Shown: positions 25,740 to 40,000, numbered from the stretch's first letter. The stretch is 64,000 bases of DNA from Marisa cornuarietis (GCA_004794655.1 SMMW01000650.1:248001-312000), one strand, 5' to 3'. The notes: generated from the letters alone by a model not told the origin. Program-made: numbers and translations.

Positions 25740-27060
25740 TGCGTGCGTGTGTGTGTGTTGAGGGGGGGGGCAATCTATTAGTTATTATCACTCTTACCAC
25801 GCGTGCAAAGACCGTGCTATTACACATTTTCCTGATTAGCGCAGCAGCAAATATAAAGGGCAGACCCGCATCCTCACAGTTTTCGGGAAGTGGGGTGCTA
25901 AAGACGCCACATTCTGCGAGGGCGGTCAGCATCCCATCACATTTACTGTCTTACTGTCTACTCTAACCCTTTTAGGAAGTCTTGTATCCACAGCTAGGGC
26001 AAAAAAAAACACTACGTGGCATGGGTGTCGAACCTGCTAGCTCAGGAACAGATACGGTTGCTCTAACCTCGCGATCAAACATGAAGCCTGAAAAATACTT
26101 ATATGCGCAGACGATTTTCTCTTTTACTGCGCTTCAAAACTGTACAAAGTAACAATTCAAATATAATAAATTTATAGGTAAAAGGTTCTGCCTGATCTTG
26201 ACATTGTAGCTGAAGCTGTTTTTGACATGACTGTTCATACAGTATGCGATCCCGAAACCCAGTTTAAGTGCACCGAGGGAAGATGTATTAACATCGACTG
26301 GAGATGTGACGGCGAGGATGACTGCGGTGATTTTACAGACGAACTCGGTTGTCGTAAGTAGCACGTGATCACGAAACCCACCGGATTTGTGCTAAAGGTC
26401 ATTTAATGTAATTCATGAGAAGTCATGTTACTGTCCTTTCTTTTACGCCAGTCCTAATCATTTCTTAAGCTGTCTGCATGTCTATAGAATTTCTTAAGTC
26501 ATAAAATGTCTGAATTAACTCAGAAAACACACTTATGGCTTCGGTTAATTTTACAGGCTGACAACAATGACTAAAATGAGTATGACCACGTCGAGACGTA
26601 ATGCCACCTACTCATCTGCATTCTTTACATCTTCTAACATTACCTCACCTCCTACTTAGAATTTATCTTACTTCTAACTCGTTAATAAACCCTCAAAAAC
26701 AAAGATAAAACGAAAGGGACCAGGAACAAGACATATTTTATATTCTTATATTCTGCCCTGTTCTTTACAGTCCACTGTTGATTTTCTTTTTACCCCATGA
26801 TGATATGAAAGTTTAATAGCAGGGATTTATGGTCCCCTTTACTTTTATCTTTTAATCTTTGATTTCCGTAATTTAACTTTTTTTTCCACATCATTGAAAC
26901 ATCAGCAACTCTGCACCCAAGCCTGTGCCGCGACCGCATGAGTAAGCGAGGCTGTGCGCTGATGAACGACACGAACCACGCCATCTGCCTCGACGACGAC
27001 CTCGGCTTCAAGTTCTGCCGCTTGTTCTGCGACCTGTGCTTGGAAAACCCGGAGGACTAA
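21034..27060 (+). CDS. G3, secreted protein with six LDLa repeats and a C-terminal ShKT-like module
   Basis: Exons: 21034-21148, 21557-21670, 23185-23301, 23593-23709, 24119-24235, 24658-24774, 26243-26353, 26906-27060 (TAA). The joined CDS is 963 nt, 320 residues. Cassette order is A, B, C, D1, D2, E; D1 and D2 are about 420 bp apart and clearly duplicates ([11 protein letters not shown] and [11 protein letters not shown] types). The terminal module is of the second kind: [12 protein letters not shown] with sequon NDT, FKFC in place of FKYC, and a LENPED tail. Cassette B carries the extra cysteine (DCVCRG). Intron 2 holds a solo LTR. AATAAA at 27201-27206 is a good poly(A) signal. A TCAC run (24266-24303) follows the D1 donor. 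Confidence 0.9.
22020..22904 (+). mobile_element. Solo LTR, 885 bp, in intron 2 of G3
   Basis: Begins TGTCACGG and ends CTTGACA (TG...CA ends with inverted TGTCA/TGACA). It is flanked by the 5-bp repeat cacat (22015-22019 and 22905-22909). No internal retroviral-type coding sequence is present, as expected after LTR-LTR recombination. The first bases resemble those of the LTR at 44755. The neighbourhood is CA-rich, so the 5-bp match alone is weak; the combination with the termini is stronger. The orientation given is arbitrary. Confidence 0.7.
25435..25507. repeat. (CA)n microsatellite
   Basis: About 35 CA repeats in the G3 intron between cassettes D2 and E. A GTGC/GTGT repeat lies near 25708-25758. 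Confidence 0.9.
25975..26093 (-). mobile_element. SINE relic upstream of cassette E of G3, antisense
   Basis: Reverse B-box-like segment gggtgtcgaacctgct, followed by ctctaacctcgcgatcaaac (reverse A-box region). It ends about 150 bp before the cassette E exon. Relics in the same place and orientation occur in G4 to G7. Confidence 0.6.
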
Positions 27061-27852
27061 TTTAAGAGCAGTTATCTGACTTATTGTTAGTCCCTCCTTG
27101 TGCACGGGCTTTTGAGAAAAATCACAACTTGGCAGAAACGAGATGCATGTTTTCGCACTTACCTCCCTTTGTCCTGTACTTTGTGATTGGTGACGTCACG
27201 AATAAAATGGCGTTGATTTTATTCTCGTTTATTGGCTAACTTGATTGATTGATTGATTGATTGATTATGTGAGTGACTGTGTGTGTGGTGAGAATTGTTT
27301 CAATGCTTCAACGGGATCTGAACCTGAACAAGCTTCTCTCTGTTCAAACCACTTCCTTCCAATAACCAAATAAAAATATTAGACAAATAAAAACATTGTC
27401 ATGATGACGACGATGATGATAATTGATGAGGTAACAGGGATCATAGTTTTACACTTTAAAAATGAGGCCAGAGCAGTTTGCGTAGTATACTGAGTATTGT
27501 CTGCCTTTTATTGTGTTTTTACACATACTCAATATGGTACAAGGCAACTGAAATGCAAGAAAACAAAATTCGATACGAAAAAGTATTTGACTATAAGACG
27601 CAATGTCTTCTGTCTTGCCTAATCACGTAAATAATTTTCGTTCGGAAAAACAATACCTTTCAGACAAGAAGATATATGTTGTCCAAAGTCTATCAAAATC
27701 AGGACATCCAGAAACAGCAGGTTACACAAAAACTAGACTATAAAAGAGTCGCCTTAACGTTAAGATAACAGCATTCTACTTATCTTGTATAAGGCTATCT
27801 TTTTCAAGCATTTTGTCTCGCAGAAATTTCACTTTTGTGTAAGGCAGAAATC
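27061..27852. other. Intergenic region G3-G4
   Basis: Holds the G3 poly(A) signal, a GATT run (27241-27266) that recurs after G5, and the G4 promoter. Only 0.8 kb separates the two genes. No exon is seen. Confidence 0.6.
27739..27769 (+). promoter_or_regulatory. Proximal promoter of G4
   Basis: TATAAAAG (27739-27746), then AGATAAC (27763-27769) 24 bp downstream and directly before GCATTCTACT. The ATG is at 27853. The ATCAGG box lies upstream at about 27697. Confidence 0.6.
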
Positions 27853-30800
27853 ATGGCGAAGTGTGTGTTGTTTCTGTGCCTCGTGCTGGCAGTCACAGAG
27901 GCAGTCAAATACCACAAAAGTAAACTACAGTATGCACACAAACGAAGCTTGACGATGAAACGACAAGGTGAGGCACCCCTTGCCTTCGTGACCATTAGCT
28001 TTTTTTTGAGGTCACGAAGCAGCTGCTGTAGACGTCTTCTTCTTCTCTCACTCTCTTTGCACATTTCTCCTTCACTATCTTTTCACTTCTTTAGTTTGCA
28101 AATTATAATGTTGTGCTAGTTTCTTGCTCTGTTCTTTTGTTGAGGGTCATTGAGCGGAAAATGCTATAAAAATTATTGTTCTTGATGATGAACATAATGA
28201 TGATGGTGATGAAGATGATGATGATTGTAGCCAACTAAGGAAACACATACAAAGTCAACGGGGAAAAATCGCAACACAGCAGCAGCAACAACAACACAAC
28301 AGCATTAATTGCAAAATACAGTGAAATGTCTTTATCATGGTCATCTAAATTTCCGCTACAATAAAGATAGTTTTTGTTTAACACACGACTGTTGATTGTT
28401 CCTTAAATTTTGACCTGAAAGGTCAGCGCAGAGTAGATTGTTTAAATGGTATTTTTTAATTTTCTGGCTCATGTCGTAGCACGAATCTGTGGCGAGAACC
28501 AGTTCCTGTGCACGTCCGGTGAGTGCCTTCCCTTGATGTGGACGTGCGACACACAAGCCGACTGCGCCGACGGATCCGACGAAGCCGAATGTGGTCAGTG
28601 ACTGTTTGTGTTCTCTATACTTCCACACCATCACTATCAGCATATTATGGTCTGCTTTTATTCTTCTCCTTCTTCATACCCCTGTCATAAGTTTACCTGA
28701 TCTCGTTTCCATTCTCTTAGTTAGTTTTATCCCGATAAACAGCCTAAGGAAACTTTAAATTATTGACTGTGGTTAAATTCCCTTGTAGGTGTCATTTTCG
28801 GGTACTCTTTGAGGTCTATCGCAAATTATTCTAACGCTTCTTTAAGAAAATGTATTCTCTTTAACTGGAAATACATTCTTTCAAGGTCTATGTTTACACT
28901 GTTAAACATCTATTTTTAGATTGCCGTTGTAGAGGCGAGAACAAGTTTCAGTGCAAAAACGGCAACTGTGTCGCCTGCTCCTTCATTTGCGATGCAGACA
29001 ACGATTGTGGCGATAACAGCGATGAAGTTGACTGCCGTGAGTGCTTTCCCATTTTCAGTAGTGTCTTATGTTTTCGTCTTATCATGTTCTAATTTGTGTC
29101 AGTTTGAATTTTTTGGAAAATATCGAGCGCTGTTTTTAAAACATCCAAAACAATTAATTAGGAATTCTGTTTCCCTGTTGAAAATTTGTGTTGCTTCAAT
29201 TCCAATAGATAAGTACGAGAACTTTACATGTCATCTAGACTTCAGGGGCCAGTTGCACAACATGTTTCTAAACTTTAAAACTGTTCTAAAGAAGCAAAAT
29301 TTCTTCTTAGCCATTTTGATGCATTGCAGAAAAACATACAACATCTTGTACTGACAGGACGGAAAGTCAGACTTAAACAACTTTATCTTACTTAAAGCAG
29401 TTTTACTTTTTAACATTCTAAAATTGTGGTGTGCACTTTAAACTAATTATCTAAATAGAGTTAAGGCCTAAAAGTGTTTAAAATTAGAAATGTGTTGTTC
29501 AACTGGCCCCAGTCCGACAGAAAAGGGAGAGATTTTTAAATATCATCTGGCTTTGAAATATTTCGAGTGATTTTATACCTCCTGCTTTTTGCAGACCTGA
29601 CCACCTGTAGACCTGGCCAGGTGCAATGTGACAACCACAAGTGTATCGATGTATCTTCTGTGTGTGACGGTTCTGACGACTGTCGTAACGGATGGGACGA
29701 GAGTGACTGTGGTAGGTAGTGCAGGTTGTCAAGTTACCGCTGTTGTATGTTGTCCATCTTACTAGAACGCTATTGAATTAGAGGCCGACCCGAGACGAAT
29801 ATGAAATCAATTTCAAATTTGCTGGAAGCGCTACTAGAACTAAGCGCTTTTTTAATTATCATTAATTTTCAACCCTTCCTCACCCCAGTGATAAAGAAAT
29901 TTGTCGTGATTTTGAATCATTTCTTTTAGGGAGGGATACACGTTGACTGAACTAATATCTAACTGTTTACTGGGCCAGTGAAGGTCGTGGCCAATCTTAG
30001 ATTTTGATTAGTAACGTTGATTAACTTTATGAGGTGTGAATAGACAATGATTAAAGTTAAAAAATTATTAACTGGGATGAGGCGTTAATAAATCAATGTT
30101 TGCAAATGAGGGTTTACTCCCATACGAAACATCGGTAGGAATTGATGTTTAAAGATTTGTGATCCGCGGACTTACTAACCCAGTCACTTGACATTATTTC
30201 TTGATTCCAAATTACCCTTAACATGAAAACACCTGCACTCGGGTCAACCTTTAAGCTGAAACTATTTAGACATCGGCGACACTAAGAAGCTAGTCACACA
30301 GAGATTCGATAAAGTCTTGGTTGATAGGTAGTCTGCATCTGGTCCTGCAGTGAAAAGCTGAGGATATTTAACCACCCACATGCTTCTAGATACTTACTGA
30401 TGACAAACGCATACAACTTGTAATGCTGAGTCAACATCTACTACGAGTGTTTGAGAAGATAGCATTATATTTCTAAAGATTTACTTAAAACCTAAAACAT
30501 AAAATAAAAAATATAATATTCTCACTTAAACCAAAAATAAGCAGTGTTGGTAAGGATTGCAATTTTCTAAGCAGAGAGTATTTACAATTATACATATAAA
30601 TTCTACATATTTATATATATAAACAAGCTTGATGCACTTTATGCATTAATCACGTGTTTATTCTGCAGGTGGCACGTGCAGACAGGACCAGTTTCAATGT
30701 GCTGATGGGATTAAGTGCATCCCTGCTGGCTGGGAGTGTGATGGGGATGATGATTGTGGTGACAGAAGTGATGAGTTTTGTGGTGAGTGTTTGTGTCACC

Positions 30801-32650
30801 ATGGTGAGCTGTTTTAAACTAATATTTTAACTGTTTTCTCTCTCTACCTTTTTATATCTTCGGTCTGCTGCAGACTATGAGTCACGTTAAGGTTAGCAGT
30901 ATGTTCTGAAGTGATAGAGGTGATGAACACATTTAACATAGATTCGGCAAAATCCTCTCAAGATATCGTGTAGATATCTAGTACTTCCTTGAAGGAAAAT
31001 ATACTTGCAGCGACACTTACTTGCATAACGCATTATGAAAGGCACGTAAAGTGTAATGAAAACTATTGAAGTGACTTATTTTAAATCTGAGCAGCTAGTT
31101 AAAGACTTGCTGCACTGTAAAGTCAAAAAATGTTTTGTTGAAAAACAAATGCCATGTTTCACAAAAACTTGTACTAAAAAAATTAAAATGATTAGAAATG
31201 CGGATGGCATTCATTCAAACGCCATGTTTCGCCAACAGGAGGCACGTGCAGACAGGACCAGTTCCAGTGTGCGGATGGGATTAAGTGTATCTCCGCTAAC
31301 TGGGAGTGTGATGGAGATAACGACTGTGGTGATAAAAGTGATGAGCTGCACTGTGGTGAGTGTTTGTAGAACATCGTTGCGTCAGAAAAAACTTCAGCCC
31401 CGTGCCCTTTGCTCTCAAGGGGAACTACGTTTTATGAGGGCGTGGCTCATCTCACCCCCTCCCTTAACACCTTACTTTCCTCAAGAATTATAGTACCCAT
31501 TTCACACCTGAGAAAGTAGGATGCGTCACACGGGTATCGAACCGTTTGTGAGCGCTTCTTCAGGTTCTGACACTATTGTTCTAACCTCGAGATCATAAAG
31601 AGGTTCAGAAAATAGCGCTCACTGAGCTTAAAATCATATACAATCCAACAACCAAAATATAATATGTTTATTAGACAATAGGCATGTCATCATCTTCTCA
31701 TTGTGTTCTAAACTGTCTTTGACACAATTGTTTGTACAGAATGCAATCCTGAAACCCAGTTTACATGCGCCAACGGAGGATGTATTCGCATCGAATTTCG
31801 ATGCGACCACGACGATGACTGCGGCGATTCTTCTGATGAACTTGGTTGTCGTAAGTAGCACGTGACCCAAGAATGAACCAGGAGTTGTGCTAAGGGCCAC
31901 ATCTGGTCAGGTGGTTAATGCACAGGTCATAGAAGTTCATGCGACGTTATGTCATTTTCCTTTTATTGTCCGTCTTCATAATTTGTAACAACATTCTGTA
32001 TGTTTACTGAATTTTTAGAATCACAAAAAATCTAAATTATGTCCCGAAAAAATACGAAGGCTTTCTTCTTTTTTTTGTTTCAATTTTTTTTTCTTTCTTT
32101 CAACGTTTAAGATGAAAGCTTCTAGCACGACCTACCCATGGCTAGATAAAGCATCACCAGCTCACATAGAATCTTACAATTCTTTGATATTACTAATCTC
32201 TGACACCTTCTTAGCTCTGATCTTAGGTGAACTATTGCCCCAAAAAGTAAATAAATAAAAAATAGAAGGTAGACATAAGAGAACCGAAACAAATATATTT
32301 TATATTTCTTCGCCACTCTTTACAGTCCTGTATTGACTTTTATTCCCTTTGAAGGTAAAAGGGTTTATCGTTGCTTTTATTTATTTACTTAATTAATTAA
32401 GCATTTGTTTCCTATTAGCACTTTAAAACATTTAAGTTCCATTATTTATTTTAATACCTTTATATTTTTTATCTCTTGTATCATTGGAACATCAGCAACC
32501 CTACACCCAAGTGTCTGCAGCGACCACATGACAAAGCGGGGATGTACACTGATGAACGACACGATGCACCCCATCTGTTTGGACCATGAGCTCGGCTTCA
32601 AGTTCTGCCGCAGGTTCTGCGACCTCTGTTTGGAAAACGAGGAGGAGTAG
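27853..32650 (+). CDS. G4, secreted protein with six LDLa repeats and a C-terminal ShKT-like module
   Basis: Exons: 27853-27967, 28480-28593, 28920-29036, 29595-29711, 30669-30782, 31239-31355, 31740-31850, 32496-32650 (TAG). The joined CDS is 960 nt, 319 residues. D1 is one codon short (its last two cysteines end DEFC). Cassette B has, besides the conserved extra cysteine (DCRCRG), a second additional cysteine in VACSF where the paralogues have VPRSF. The terminal module reads [12 protein letters not shown] with [10 protein letters not shown], the most divergent of the NDT kind. The start is [17 protein letters not shown], so Leu-Lys-Phe at positions 2-4 is not fixed. No large transposon lies in this gene, which makes it the most compact six-repeat copy. 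ATTAAA at 32794 is a possible poly(A) signal. Confidence 0.9.
31430..31605 (-). mobile_element. SINE relic upstream of cassette E of G4, antisense
   Basis: Contains ctcatctcaccccctccctt and a reverse B-box-like segment cacgggtatcgaaccg, then the reverse A-box region. Its end is about 135 bp before cassette E, as in the other six-repeat genes. Confidence 0.65.
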
Positions 32651-32832
32651 GCTGACAGCAGTTATTTTACTCTGAGCCGTTCTAAGTCTCTCATACAGCA
32701 CGAGTTGTCTGGGGTTTTAAGTGAATCAGGACATGTTATGACCCTCTGTTCTCAATTGTAATTGTGGGCTGTCGGCCAGAAGTCTTTCTGTGAATTAAAA
32801 ACTACGTGCCAATAGCGTGGCTTCTCGTATTG

Positions 32833-33057
<225 letters not shown>

Positions 33058-33471
33058 CAGGAGATTGGAATTTCTCGGTGAATGTCTTCTCTTAAAGTCT
33101 CATAAGTGTAGACAAAGACTAGTGGGTTTGAGGACGTGTATGAGGGTTTGCTTGACGATGGACATTTTTGGAACCTTTTCAGTGACCTCGACTAGATGAA
33201 GGAAGATATATGCACGCTTCCTCTCCTCCAACTGTTTTCTTTCGAACAAAAGCAATGACTAAGAAAAATTTCGGGAGAAAATTGTTTTGATGAGGGTCGG
33301 GGGGTGGTGGTGTTAATGATCGTCACCGTAGTGCTTGAACTACCGTTGTAGTAAAGGTGGTGTTGGCTGTGGTTGGGTGTAAGGACAATGAGAACAAGTA
33401 GATGGAAGAACCCAGTTTCTAGGAGAGTTAATGCTGATACATTTACATGAAATGACTACGAATGAATACTA

Positions 33472-33472
<1 letters not shown>

Positions 33473-33525
<53 letters not shown>
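33473..33525. repeat. (TG)n microsatellite
   Basis: About 26 TG repeats upstream of G5. Confidence 0.9.
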
Positions 33526-33526
<1 letters not shown>

Positions 33527-33916
33527 CATTTACTAGATAAACCTGATTATCTATTATGCCACTACAAATCTCTGTGTCTTTGTGATTCTCAGCCACAAGT
33601 TTATGGTTGTCTCTTTCTCTTTCTTTTCTCCTGATGTCTCTTCCTGCTAATTTTTCTCTCCCTCTCTTTCCCCCACAGAGAGAAGGAGAGAGAGAAAAAA
33701 TATAGTGGCCTACATAAGAGCAGGTGAACACAAGAAGAAATAAAATTCGATATATAAAAAGTCTTTGACGGTTAGAATCATTGTCTTCTTCTCGTCTTGC
33801 TTAATCACGTGAATAAGCTCAATTTTTTTAAAAAAACTACCCTTTAAGATAACACAAGACGTATTTTCTAAATCAGGATTTTTAATAGGTACATGAGGTC
33901 ATGCAAAAAACAAGAA

Positions 33917-33945
33917 TATAAAAGTCGTCTTAATGTCAAGATAAC
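33917..33945 (+). promoter_or_regulatory. Proximal promoter of G5
   Basis: TATAAAAG (33917-33924), AGATAAC (33939-33945) 22 bp downstream, then AACATTCTACTCG. The ATG is at 34011. This is the clearest copy of the shared promoter pattern. Confidence 0.65.
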
Positions 33946-34010
33946 AACATTCTACTCGTCTGGTATAAGGCTACCTTAAGAAATTTCACCAAAAGCGTAA
34001 GACTGCAGCC

Positions 34011-37000
34011 ATGTTGAAGTTTGTGTTGTTACTGTGCCTCGTGCTGGTAGTCACAGAGGCAGTCAAATATCACAAGAGTAAACTACAGTATGCACACAAA
34101 CGAAGCTTGACTGAGAAACGACAAGGTGAGGTGGTTCTTGTCTTTCATGACCCTTCATCTTCTTGAAAGCCACAGAGCAGCTGCTGTACAGAGAACTGTA
34201 GACGTTGCTGTATGTTGTGAATACCTGGTAGTCCTCTCCTCTCCTCTCCGTCCTCTCCCCCTTCTGTTCTGCCTCCCCCTTTTTTGCTTAGTTTCTATAC
34301 TGTACTGCTGGATTACTTACTCGTGCATTTTGTTAAAGTTCATCATAAAAACGCTCTTAAGTTTGTGTTACTACTAATAATGTTCATTATGGAAACACAT
34401 GAAGACGTCAACAGTAAAAAAAAACGCAACTCAGCAGATACAGCAAGATTACAGCAATGCTCGACATTTTCAATGTCCAAATCTTTGCTAAATCGACTGT
34501 AGTTTCCCCGCACCCCCACCCTCCGAAATCTCCTGTAATAACGAATTGACAAGTGATAAAAGGTTTGAGGTGTGTTTACTTTCCTCTCTCGTTACTTTCT
34601 GTGTATGTATGATGTGTTCTTAGTGTATATCCCCACTCTGTATGTATGATGTATCGCCAGCTTAACGACCGTGACTACTGTTGCAGCAACAACCTGTGGC
34701 GAGAACCAGTTCATGTGCACTTCTGGTGAATGTATTCTTTCAATGTGGACGTGCGACACACAAGCCGACTGCACAGACGGGTCCGATGAAGCTGAATGTG
34801 GTCAGTGACTGTTGTGTACTATATACCTCCACACCATCATCATTATGTCTATATTATTATGTCTGCAAACTGCGCGCTTTTATGCTTGTCTTTCTTCATC
34901 TCCCTACCCCCACCATACGTTCATCTCACTTGAGGACCTCGCTTCCACTCTCTCAGTCTTATTCCGATAACCCCCCCCCCAAGAAACTTTAACCCATTGA
35001 CTGTTGTTATATTTCCTTGTAGAAGTTATTTTCGATAACCTTTAAAAGTTTAGGTTTATTTTAAAGCCATTAAAACTGTTCTCTGTAACATCATTCTTAG
35101 AATATATATTTTACAATGTTAAACATCTATTTTTAGATTGCGTTTGCAGAGGCGAGCGCAAGTTTCAGTGCAAGAACGGCAATTGTGTTCCCCGGTCCTA
35201 CGTTTGCGATACAGACAACGATTGTTTAGATAACAGCGATGAAGTTGACTGCCGTGAGTGCTTTGCCATGTTTAGAAGTATTTTTTTCTGTTTTCGTGTA
35301 ATCGTGCTCTTAGTAAGTGTTTCACCTTGAGTATATTTGCATATTATCTAGCGTTTTTAGACATGACATTTTTATTGCGAACTCTGTTACTTGAATGAAA
35401 AGCTCTGTTGCTATGATTCCAACAGGTAAGTAAAAAAAAAACTTTACATGTCATCTAGACTTCAGCCCAACAGATAAGGGAGAGATTTGTTTTTAGCTAT
35501 CTTCCGAATGATGCTATACCTCCTGCTTTCTGCAGACCTGACCACCTGTAGACCTGGCCAGGTGCAATGTGACACCCACAAGTGTATCGATGAATCTTCT
35601 GTGTGTGACGGTTCTGACGACTGTCGTAGCGGGTGGGACGAAAGCAACTGTGGTAGGTTGTAAAGTTACTGTCGTGTATATTCTCTGATTACCTGAATGT
35701 TTCTCCTTTAAAGGCCAAAACAAACTGAACATAAAAGTTTGCAGTTATAGCTTGCAAAACCAAGCGCTATCGTTAGTTTTCAACCTTCATCCCCCACTCA
35801 ATAATTAAAAAAAAAAGAAAATAGCTTTTAATTTTCAATTTATTTCGATAAGAGCCCACACTGGCTTCTTAACTGTTTTTAAGTCATTGAATGCTGCGGC
35901 AAATGTTTCATCGTCGACATATACTATTGAGGCGTTGCCGTAACAGCGAGTCCATTTTAGCAACACTATATAAGAAGAAATTAATAAAAGAAAGACTGTA
36001 AACGTGATGGGTGGTTGTTCTCTAATCATTAATTGCTCCCAAACTCCATTCTTAATGAAGCGTTATTGTCTCAGCACTGTCTCGCCCAGCCATTGTGTAA
36101 TTTAGTAATGAAGAAGCCGCCTTTCGCAATCATCCATTCTGAACGTTTAGTATCTAAAAGTTATTATTATTATTATTTATTATTGTTGTTATTAGGACTC
36201 TGTATGTGAACTCATGCAGGTGGCACGTGTAGACTGGACCAGTTCCAGTGCGCGAATGGAAACAGGTGCATCCCTGCTGGCTGGGAGTGTGACGGGGATA
36301 ATGACTGTGGTGACAGAAGTGACGAGGAACACTGTGGTGAGTGGATTTGATACCAAAGTGATGAGGAACACTGGGATGATACCATAGTGAGCTGTAATAA
36401 TGCGTGTATTTTACCACACGTTTACCCCTACCTTTCTCTCTCTCTCTCTTTACTTGTTTCTTTGTCTCTTTCTCTCTGTTGGTGTCTCAGAGTCGCTAGT
36501 AGTACGCTGCGAACTGAAAGACGTGTTCAGTCCACTCAAGACCGATTCGACCAAATCCTATCAAAGTTTTGTGTACCTCTTAGTCCTCTGTTCATATCTC
36601 TCGGGGAAGATGTATTTGCAGTGACCTTTGTTTGCAGAACCTCTCTAACAAACCCACCCAACTTGTAATGAGGAGTTATCATGATCTGTGAGAAACTAAA
36701 AGAGATGGTAGAAATCTTGTGGAAAGGTGAAACATTATTGTTAAAGTTAGGATAAACCTTGCTAAAAAAAAAGGTAGGATAAGCATCGTTATTAAAGAAC
36801 TTTGACACAATTTAGCCCCAGCGTCATAGCACTAAAAGGTAACGATTACTGGTGTGCTGTGTGCATGAAATCACGTGTTTTACTCCAGGCGCTTCGTGCA
36901 GAGAAGACCAGTTCCAGTGCGCTGACCACTCTAAGTGCATTCCCATTGGCTTTCGCTGTGACGGTGATAATGACTGTGATGATCGAAGCGATGAGCAGAA

Positions 37001-40000
37001 CTGTGGTGGGTATAGCATGGTGACTGTACTCAAACGTGCTCACCCCGCCTCTCTCTCTGTTTTCTTTAAAGTTTTCTGCTAAACTTTACACATGCTTTGT
37101 GGATTTAAAGATGGCCTACGACTCAGTTCAACACGAAACCCTATTGAGAGCATTAATTAAATGCGGAGTATCCGGACTTTTCACCAGAGCAGTAATGGCG
37201 ATGTATGACTCCCTGAAGGCACGCATACGGACAAAAACGGAACTTACTGAGTCCTTTCACTGTCCCCGCGGCCTTCGACAGGGGTGTGTAGCTAGCCCAA
37301 CCCTTTTTTCTATTATTATGAATGAAATAGCCGATGCGTTGTCTACCGAAGGTAAACACGGTATTCAGCTTTGCCCCGGTCTAGTTGAACTGTTCATTCT
37401 GATGTTTGCAGACGACCTGGTACTCTTATCAAGCACACCAGCTGGTCTTCAAAACCAGCTAAACTGCCTCGCTAAGTCATGCCAGAAGCTAGGACTAGAA
37501 ATTAACAGTAGCAAAACTAAGGTAATGGTCTTTAGGAAGGGGGGTTTCTTGGGAAGACGGGAAAAGTGGTCCATAGGAGAAACAGCCCTAGAAGTAAACA
37601 GCTACGTGTACCTAGGCTTTACTTTTACAACAACCATGAGCTCGTTCCAAGGGGCTAAGCAGTTAGCGGTAAAAGGGGAAAATGCTACGTTTGACATAGT
37701 TAGAGCCTTAAAAAACATTGACAACATGAGTAGACAGACTTTTTTTAAACTCTTCGACGCAGTAGTACAACCAACCCTTCTATATGCATCTGAAGTATGG
37801 GGACTTCTCCATGACAATAGTCCTGTGGAAAAGGTACACCTTTACGCATGTAAGAAGTTATTGAATGTCCCCATACTTACTCCATCAGAGATGATATATG
37901 GCGAACTTGGAAGGTATCCGCTCATCGTCAGTTGCTATCTGAGAACAATTAAATTCTGGCTCCGAGTGACAAAAATGCCCATGAACCGCATACCCAAACA
38001 AGCATACCAATTACTATTTAATCTAGATGCAAAAGGCAAAACAAACTGGGTAACAAAAGTGAGAGTAGCCCTAGGATCTATGGGTTTTAATCTGGTATGG
38101 GTAAACCAAGGAGTAGGAAACGATAAAATGTTTCTCGCTACTTTCAAACGTAGAGTGATAGATGTCACCCAGCAAACGTGGGTGGCCAACATGAGGAATA
38201 GTGAACGGTATCAGTTATACAGATCGCACAAATCCACTCTCGTACCAGAGCTATACTTTGACTATGTAAACATTAAAATTTTCAGGGATGTTTTAGTACG
38301 CTTTCGGCTAGGTGTGAGTGAGATAAATACCCATAAAAATCGTTTTATACAACAAAGGACAGAAAACACAAACAAATGCCCTTTCTGTACAAATTATATA
38401 GAGGATGAAACCCATGTTCTTTTTCAATGTCCCAGATATGTAGACTTTCGACCCAAATATCTCCAGCAAGTCTCACAACACAATCAAAAACAATATCTTG
38501 TGCAGATACTATCATCCGAGAACGCAGGAAGAATACGACAATTGGCATGGTATATTCATAAATGTTTAAGGAGAAGAAGGGAGATAAGCGAAGTTGATAT
38601 TATGTGAAGTCTGATTGATACCTCTCTGTATATGGATACTCTCTGCTCGAAAAATACCCTTTTTGATTCATAATATTGACATCTGAAAGTTGCCATAATG
38701 TATGTGTACATACGATGTGTCTATGTAGGGTAGGGATGAGAGGGTATAAATGAAGAGGTGCTAGGATGAGTGGGTGTGTGATAGAGCTACTGTACAGTGC
38801 ATGTCTTTAAAGTGTACGACGGGATGGGTATGAATGGATAGGTGACTGTATGTATGAGAGGATGAACCCTATATGCTCACCTTGAGTGACAATGGCTGAA
38901 ATGGCCCCAAGTCAATAAAATGTTCGAGTTCGAGTTCTCTCTGTTTTCGTCTCTATTTCCGTATGCCTCTTTTATCTGATACTACGACTACAAATCTCAG
39001 CTGCAGCTGGTAGTTTAACTGTGCTGTTGCTGCTCTTTGTTTTGAGACCATTATTATTCTCATGTCTGTGTGTTTCTATTTTAAGCGCCTTGAGTCTGGC
39101 TGATGCTGGAAACAGGCAATATACAAATGTTCTATTTATCATTATTATTATCTTCATTCTTATCTATTGTAAGCTACCTGTATGTTTGTCTGCCTGTCCG
39201 TATGTCAGAAATTCCGTGGCTATTGCACGTGCCTGAGAGAAAGTACGCTGCCCTACATGAGTATCGAACCAGACAGAGTTAGTTTTGAGGTTCAGACTCA
39301 GTTACTCACGATCCTACCAAATATAAAATAGAACTGCTGTGCTCGATCGGTGTGGCGGGTCGGGGGGCGAAACACTTACTCTTCTCTTTAAAACTACAAA
39401 CATTTACAAGCAAAATATCATCACTTTATAAATTATTACTTCTTAGTTGTCTGGTTATTGCTTTAAGCCGTTTGCTCCTGTCCATACAGTATGCGATCCA
39501 GTAACTCAGTTCCAGTGCCTCAGCGGACGGTGTATTGACATCAACTGGCGGTGTGACAACGGCGATGACTGCGAGGATTTTTCTGACGAGCTTGGTTGCC
39601 GTGAGTATCACGTGACCCGAGAGTGCTCCGGGCGTTTATCCTGAAGGTTATGTCAGTTCATGTGATATCATGTCACTGTCCTTTCTTTAATGATCATCTG
39701 GGAGGAAAGATGAAATGAAATGCCAATGTAGGTTTGAGTGATAGGTACCGATGTTCTGGATCGTTTGCCCTTTAAATTCCAGGCTCCAAAAACAATCGAG
39801 TCTTAAACACCGGTACACAAAGACCGCTATGTCTTCTTGTCGAGTGACATCATTGAACCCATCTGGTGTCCGGGATAACTTTAAGTCAATGTCGTCGAAA
39901 CACAGGCAAGATGGATTTGTAAATTGACCATTAAAATGTTCAAATCCAGATACAGCAAGGAAGAGCTTGGGAAGGTGGTGCGGACTGGCCTGACAGACTT

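Noticed and set aside
37036..37064. Host start of the RT frame in G5
   Set aside because: The open frame runs through from intron sequence by chance; the target duplication shows that the element begins at 37065.
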